From contig JAOTOL010000849.1 in the NCBI GenBank assembly GCA_034440575.1, positions 62,001 to 126,000 of the forward strand: a stretch of 64,000 nt of DNA. The letters are read 5' to 3'. The notes below the pieces were generated by a model, which saw nothing but the letters and a program-made list of their open reading frames with translations, did no database searches and was not told the origin of the DNA. A program made the translations under genes and the position numbers. This document shows positions 58,623-64,000 of the stretch, piece by piece. This stretch comes from Imbricaverruca yamaguchii (taxonomy: Eukaryota > Arthropoda > Thecostraca > Neoverrucidae). The stretch's first letter is position 1; each line of letters opens with the position of its first letter.

Positions 58623-59679
58623 GTGATGCGAGAAGTGATATGTGTTTGGGAGAAAATGTACACGCTCTTCCACTGTGTCCTCACTTGAGTGATACGCTTG
58701 AGAAGTGAAACCCAGTTCCAGAAACTGGGTAAAATTAAGGGGTACACTGAAGGGGCTGTGCTCCAAATGCCTTCGGCAAAAACAAGTATAATGGTGGGTG
58801 TTCTTCAGCACATTGTTTTTTATATAAACAAATGGGTTCTGACATTCCGTAGGGAAGAAGGACGGCCTTTGTGTCCTCTTGGATCCACCCCTGATTCTTT
58901 ACAGCTGAACTCACCTCATTATTTCTGTTAAGATCCATGTCAGCTTGGATGTGCAAGATTTGGAGCTTTCCAGTTCATCAGTTCCTTGAATCAGGCTTCT
59001 GCTCAACTTTGCATCTATATTTGACGTTGCCTGGAAAAGAACATTTTGGTAAGTCCCGCAACACCACAAAAAACAACGAATCCAAGCTACGAGCTTCGAT
59101 TGGTGACATCTAAATATTCTGGATGCTAGAAAAATACTGCTAGAAAGATTTTAAAAAATCGGGTTCATAGCCCAGTAACCATGAGTTACATTGCAATCTT
59201 CCAAATCGCTTTCCTTGCCCTTTCAGCTTCCTTCTCCAAGATTTTGTGGCAACGTTAGCAGTAACAGTTGGCTAAACTCCAAAGCTTGTTGAACGGTGGC
59301 AAGCCGGACTTACAAGATGCCAAACATATAATTAGTCAGACAAATAGATATCATGTTACCAGTACTTCGCTACATGGTAATATCCCCGAAAGTGTACAGC
59401 CACATGTATGGCAATCTCGGACGAGATCTCGTATACGCGCACGGACGTGCTGGTGCGGCACGCCGGCGCGCATGGAAGGCATTGGTATACAAACTGCGCT
59501 GGTGTTCACTGGCGGGCAGAGGGCGAAAGGGTGTTAGACCAAGGGTAAAAGATGAGAAAGTACAACAAATTTGAAGGTTTAATCACCAGATTCCTCCCTG
59601 AGGTGAACTACTTTTATATAGTATCAAATAGTATGATTTCACCCGCCCCGTCCCGTGGGGTAGGGGTGGTTTGCGCCCC
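58623..59679. other. Possible Gypsy 3 3' LTR, then unassigned DNA
   Basis: The sequence from TGATGCGAG should be the 3' LTR. I do not see it repeated before 52611, nor AACAGATCA here, so the LTR is truncated, recombined or longer than I can trace. 59000-59640 is AT-rich without a recognised gene. Confidence 0.35.
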
Positions 59680-59840
59680 TCCCCCTGAGGTGTTCCGCGG
59701 ATAACGAAATAACGGCGCGCGATATCGTGTCGAAATTTGGTGCACCTTTTTACACATTAATTTGTCATGTTGTATAGACAATTTGACGTCAGGTCATCTA
59801 GAGTCCATGAGTTAGCCAGGGTCAAGTGAGACAACCTCCA

Positions 59841-61334
59841 CACTCTGACCAATGTCGAGCGCAGCACCGTCTCGGTACCACACTCTGACCAGTGTCAAGT
59901 GCAGCACCGTCTCGGTACCACACCCTGACCAGTGTCGAGTGCAGCACCGTCTCGGTACCACACTCTGATCAGTGTCGAGTGCAGCACCGTCTCGGTACCA
60001 CATTCTGACCCGTGTCGAGTGCAGCACCGTCTCGGTACCACACTCTGACCAGTGTCGAGTGCAGCACCGTCTCGGTACCACACTCTGACCAGTGTCGAGT
60101 GCAGCACCGTCTCGGTACCACACTCTGACCAGTGTCGAGTGCAGCACCGTCTCGGTACCACACTCTGACCAGTGTCGAGTGCAGCACCGTCTCGGTACCA
60201 CACTCTGACCAGTGTCGAGTGCAGCACCGTCTCGGTACCACACTCTGACCAGTGTCGAGTGCAGCACCGTCTCGGTACCACACTCTGACCAGTGTCGAGT
60301 GCAGCACCGTCTCGGTACCACACCCTGACCAGTGTCGAGTGCAGCACCGTCTCGGTACCACACTCTGACCAGTGTCGAGTGCAGCACCGTCTCGGTACCA
60401 CACTCTGACCAGTGTCGAGTGCAGCACCGTCTCGGTACCATACTGACCAGTGTCGAGTGCAGCACCGTCTCGGTACCACACTCTGACCAGTGTCGAGTGC
60501 GCACCTCTGACCAGTTCAGTGCAGCACCGTCTCGGTACCACACTCTCATCAGTGTCGAGTGCAGCACCGTTTCGGTACCACACTCTGACCAGTGTCGAGT
60601 GCAGCACCGTCTCGGTACCACACTCTGACCAGTGTCGAGTGCAGCACCGTCTCGGTACCACACTCTGACCAGTGTCGAGTGCAGCACCGTCTCGGTACAA
60701 CACCCTGACCAGTGTCGAGTGCAGCACCGTCTCGGTACCACACTCTGACCAGTGTCGAGTGCAGCACCGTCTCGGTACCACACTCTGACCAGTGTCGAGT
60801 GCAGCACCGTCTCGGTACCACACTCTGACCAGTGTCGAGTGCAGCACCGTTTCGGTACCACACTCTGACCAGTGTCGAGTGCAGCACCGTCTCGGTACCA
60901 TACTGACCAGTGTCGAGTGCAGCACCGTCTCGGTACCACACTCTGACCAGTGTCGAGTGCAGCACCGTCTCGGTACCACACTCTGACCAGTGTCGAGTGC
61001 AGCACCGTCTCGGTACCACACTCTGACCAGTGTCGAGTGCAGCACCGTCTCGGTACCACACTCTGACCAGTGTCGAGTGCAGCACCGTCTCGGTACCACA
61101 CTCTGACCAGTGTCGAGTGCAGCACCGTCTCGGTACCACACTCTGACCAGTGTCGAGTGCAGCACCGTCTCGGTACCACACTCTGACCAGTGTCGAGTGC
61201 AGCACCGTCTCGGTACCACACCCTGACCAGTGTCGAGTGCAGCACTGTCTCAGCACCATACTGACCAGTGTCTAGTGCAGCACTGTCTCGGCACCATACT
61301 GACCAGTGCCGAGTGCAGCACCGCCTCGGTACCA
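59841..61334. repeat. 40-bp satellite array 1, about 37 units
   Basis: The unit is CACTCTGACCAGTGTCGAGT plus GCAGCACCGTCTCGGTACCA. Every standard unit contains GGTACC. Most units are identical. Shortened variants with CATACTGACC occur at 60440, 60900 and, with GGCACC, at 61250-61300, and a rearranged unit is at 60490-60520. Since 40 is not a multiple of three and the unit lacks minus-strand stops in all frames, long minus-strand frames arise by chance. Confidence 0.97.
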
Positions 61335-61390
61335 CTATCACACGGCTCGGACGGCCATAATTGCAACAGGTACCCCGGCACGACGCGACA

Positions 61391-61967
61391 GACAAGCAAT
61401 GACGTGTTATGACGCAGGCCACGTGACATAACGCTACAACCAGTGCATTGGAAGTGGGTTAGCTTGAGTTGAGTGATTCAGGAGTGACTACTCTTTTGTA
61501 CTCAAAGGTATAGGTATGACATTTCAATGTTCCAATTCCGTTCGGCACCTCCGGGGAAAAGGTACCAATCCAATGCATGTCTGATTCCTGAAGCTCGCAC
61601 ACGCGACGTAGAAAGTGTCAAGGCCACATATCAGGTCGGGGCGTGAAATATGCTCTGAGCGTCGAAATGCCGCAGGAACGTTGTGGGATAAAATCGGTTC
61701 TCGAAGTATGCTTTTGAGACTACACTAGATGATGCCGGGGTGGGGTTCCGCCACCAGCGAACCCACAGCCAATGGTTGTATCTATCAGATTGACTGATTA
61801 GCATCCAAATATGAAGGGGAAGTTCGAAACATTGCGACCAAGCGAATGGACAACAATGCAAACGAAAATGCTTTAACTGTCTTGTTGTTTTCCAAAGCAT
61901 TACTACTAGGGATGACATCAGCAACGCCAGGACAACGAGCCTAACTACTGAATGGCAAAAATGTTAC
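61391..61967. other. Spacer between satellite flank and exon-like module
   Basis: Unique DNA with short frames only; no domain recognised. If the exon-like module belongs to a real minus-strand gene, this would be the start of the intron downstream of that exon. Confidence 0.4.
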
Positions 61968-61972
61968 ATTAC

Positions 61973-62109
61973 CTCCGAGGTCAGGCCCGCATAGGCTCCT
62001 GGTTCAAATCTTCGGGAAACAGAAAAAGATAACAGGTAGAGCACACGTACTGTCCGAATGATAGGTCGTAGAAACCATCACAGTAGAGGCACTGCTGCGC
62101 TTGGTCAGC
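61973..62109 (-). CDS. Exon-like module, copy 2
   Basis: This is the same 137-nt module as at 51842-51978, again with TTTTCAG before it and GTAATG after it on the minus strand. It keeps both C-x2-C pairs (QCLYC, CSTC). It differs by V to G in FVQY, H to Y after the last Cys, V to L in EDVN, and a Leu codon turned to TGA near the 3' end. The stop suggests this copy either ends the protein here or is a pseudo-exon. Confidence 0.45.
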
Positions 62110-62220
62110 CTGAAAACAAGCATGCAAACTTGAGAACTGCTGCACAATACTAACAATCCGAGGGCATCATATATCATATTGTTCAGACCGTCAATATCTA
62201 CAATTTCATACAGAATATCA

Positions 62221-64000
62221 CTCCCCTGAGGTGTTCAGCGGATAACGAAATAACGGCGCGCGATAGCGTGTCGAAATTTCGTGCACCTTTTTACACATGA
62301 ATTTGTCATGTTGTATAGAAAGTTTGACGTCAGGTAATCTAGAGTCAATGGGTTAGCCAGGGTCAAGTGAGACCACCTCCACACTCTGACACGTGTCGCG
62401 TGTAGTACCGTCTCGGTACCACACTCTGACCAGTGTCGAGTGCAGCACCGTCTCGGTACCACACTCTGACCAGTGTCGAGTGCAGCACCGTCTCGGTACC
62501 ACACTCTGACCAGTGTCGAGTGCAGCACTGTCTCGGCACCATACTGACCAGTGTCGATTGCAGCACCGTCTCGGTACCACACCCTGACCAGTGTCGAGTG
62601 CAGCACCGTCTCGGTACAACACTCTGACCAGTGTCGAGTGCAGCACCGTCTCGCCACCACACTCTGACCAGTGTCGAGTGCAGCACCGTCTCGGTACCAC
62701 ACTCTGACCACAGTGTCGAGTGCAGGACTGTCTCGGTACCACACTCTGACCAGTGTCTAGTGCAGCACTGTCTCGGCACCATACTCTGACCAGTGTCGAG
62801 TGCAGCACTGTCTCGGCACCATACTGACCAGTGTCGAGTGCAGCACTGTCTCGGCACCATACTCTGACCAGTGTCGAGTGCAGCACTGTCTCGGCACCAT
62901 ACTCTGACCAGTGTCGAGTGCAGCACCGTCTCGGTACCACACCCTGACCAGTGTCGAGTGCAGCACCGTCTCGGTACCACACTCTGACCAGTGTCGAGTG
63001 CAGCACCGTCTCGGTACCACACCTCTGACCAGTGTCGAGTGCAGCACCGTCTCGGTACCACACTCTGACCCAGTGTCGAGTGCAGCACCGTCTCGGTACC
63101 ACACCTCTGACCAGTGTCGAGTGCAGCACCTCGCAACGGCACCGTCTCGGTACCACACCTCTGACCAGTGTCGAGTGCAGCACCGTCTCGGTACCACACT
63201 CTGACCAGTGTCGAGTGCAGCACCGTCTCGGTACCACACTCTGACCAGTGTCGAGTGCAGCACCGTCTCGGTACCACACTCTGACCAGTGTCGAGTGCAG
63301 CACCGTCTCGGTACCACACTCTGACACGTGTCGAGTGCAGCACCGTCTCGTACATCTGACCAGTGTCGAGTGCAGCACCGTCTCGGTACCACACCCTGAC
63401 CAGTGTCGAGTGCAGCACCGTCTCGGTACAACACTCTGACCCGTGTCGAGTGCAGCACCGTCTCGGTACCACACTCTGACCAGTGTCGAGTGCAGCACCG
63501 TCTCGGTACCACACTCTGACCAGTGTCGAGTGCAGCACCGTCTCGGTACCACACTCTGACCAGTGTCGAGTGCAGCACCGTCTCGGTACCACACCCTGAC
63601 CAGTGTCGAGTGCAGCACCGTCTCGGTACCACACTGACCAGTGTCGAGTGCAGCACCGTCTCGGTACCACACTCTGACCCGTGTCGAGTGCAGCACCGTC
63701 TCGGTACCACACTGTGTAGTGCAGCACTCTCGGTACCACACTCTGACCAGTGTCGAGTGCAGCACCGTCTCGGTACCACACTCTGACCAGTGTCGAGTGC
63801 AGCACCGTCTCGGTACCACACCCTGACCAGTGTCGAGTGCAGCACCGTCTCGGTACCACACCCTGACCAGTGTCGAGTGCAGCACCGTCTGGGTACCACA
63901 TTCTGACCAGTGTCGAGCGTAGCACCGTCTCGGTACCACTCTCAGACGGCTCGGATGGCCATAATCACAACAGGTACCCCGGCACGACGCGATAGACGAA
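62221..64000. repeat. Macro-repeat unit 2, cut by the window end
   Basis: It repeats the leader (62221-62381), then the 40-bp array (62382-63939) and the flank with CGGCTCGGATGGCCATAAT and CCCCGGCACGACGCGA (63950-64000). If the pattern holds, the exon-like module should recur at about 64.6 kb. Confidence 0.8.
62382..63939. repeat. 40-bp satellite array 2, about 39 units
   Basis: Same unit as array 1, with more variants: GGCACCATACT types at 62530-62560 and 62760-62900, extra bases (ACCTCTGACC, CACAGTGTC), a GCAACG interruption at 63130 and a damaged unit at 63705-63735. The enrichment of GGCACC variants in a block shows local homogenisation. Confidence 0.97.

Larger units (their letters stand above)
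59680..62220. repeat. Macro-repeat unit 1 (about 2.54 kb)
   Basis: The unit is made of a 160-bp leader (59680-59840), a 40-bp satellite array (59841-61334), a right flank related to the 78-bp satellite (61335-61390), about 580 bp of unique DNA and the exon-like module (61968-62214). The leader returns at 62221, starting a second unit. The leaders are nearly identical (GATAACGAAATAACGGCGCG, AATTTGTCATGTTGTATAGA). Confidence 0.8.

Noticed and set aside
59812..63939. Minus-strand frames of up to 536 residues with Cys-rich repeats
   Set aside because: All are readings of the 40-bp satellite. The same repeat is open in three frames at once, and there is no start context, domain or splice evidence.
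59841..63939. CRISPR-like array of regular repeats
   Set aside because: The 40-bp units are directly adjacent with no unique spacers, and the context is eukaryotic.

Overview
The window is from a eukaryotic, almost certainly arthropod, nuclear genome. The only host gene I recognise is a plus-strand nuclear-receptor gene of the knirps/NR0A type, a family known from arthropods. Nearly everything else is transposable-element and satellite DNA. A crustacean or arachnid fits this mix of RNase H-bearing I-like LINEs, CR1 LINEs and Ty3/Gypsy elements better than a small insect genome, but I cannot fix the species.

Layout. 1-3504: non-coding, with short duplications. 3505-18415: four minus-strand I-like LINEs nested in one another. 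D holds A (4051-17819), A holds B (8736-15992), and B holds C (11309-12214). Three target-site duplications (10, 9 and 15 bp) support this. 18416-19640: another LINE remnant. 19778-22611: parts of the knirps-like gene (second zinc finger, C-terminal extension, PLDLS co-repressor motif). 22773-24180: a plus-strand LINE remnant. 25062-25452: a (TA)n/(GT)n tract. 28551-36125: a degenerate I-like LINE split by a 4.8-kb CR1 LINE (29315-34122), which itself carries a 57-bp insertion. 38040-41005: a Gypsy remnant with a 61-bp LINE-tail insertion, a 481-bp hAT-like insertion and a minisatellite grown from its own protease codons. 41040-44705: a second, broken Gypsy-type element. 45640-46400 and 47910-48625: tandem repeats. 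49261-50710: a decayed copy of a multicopy arthropod protein. 51500-52083: a 78-bp satellite plus an exon-like module. 52612-58622: a nearly complete Gypsy element whose gag is broken by about 1.1 kb of homopolymer-like sequence. 59680-64000: a 2.54-kb tandem duplication built around 40-bp satellite arrays and the same exon-like module.

The most interesting signal is the roughly 60-bp 3' end shared by the I-like LINEs. It is a hairpin with compensatory changes between copies, followed by a TAAC-type tail. Two stand-alone insertions consist of this hairpin and tail alone, each with a perfect target-site duplication, and both start at the hairpin's 5' edge. A third stand-alone copy lacks a visible duplication. 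All boundaries come from reading the sequence by eye; no database search was run.
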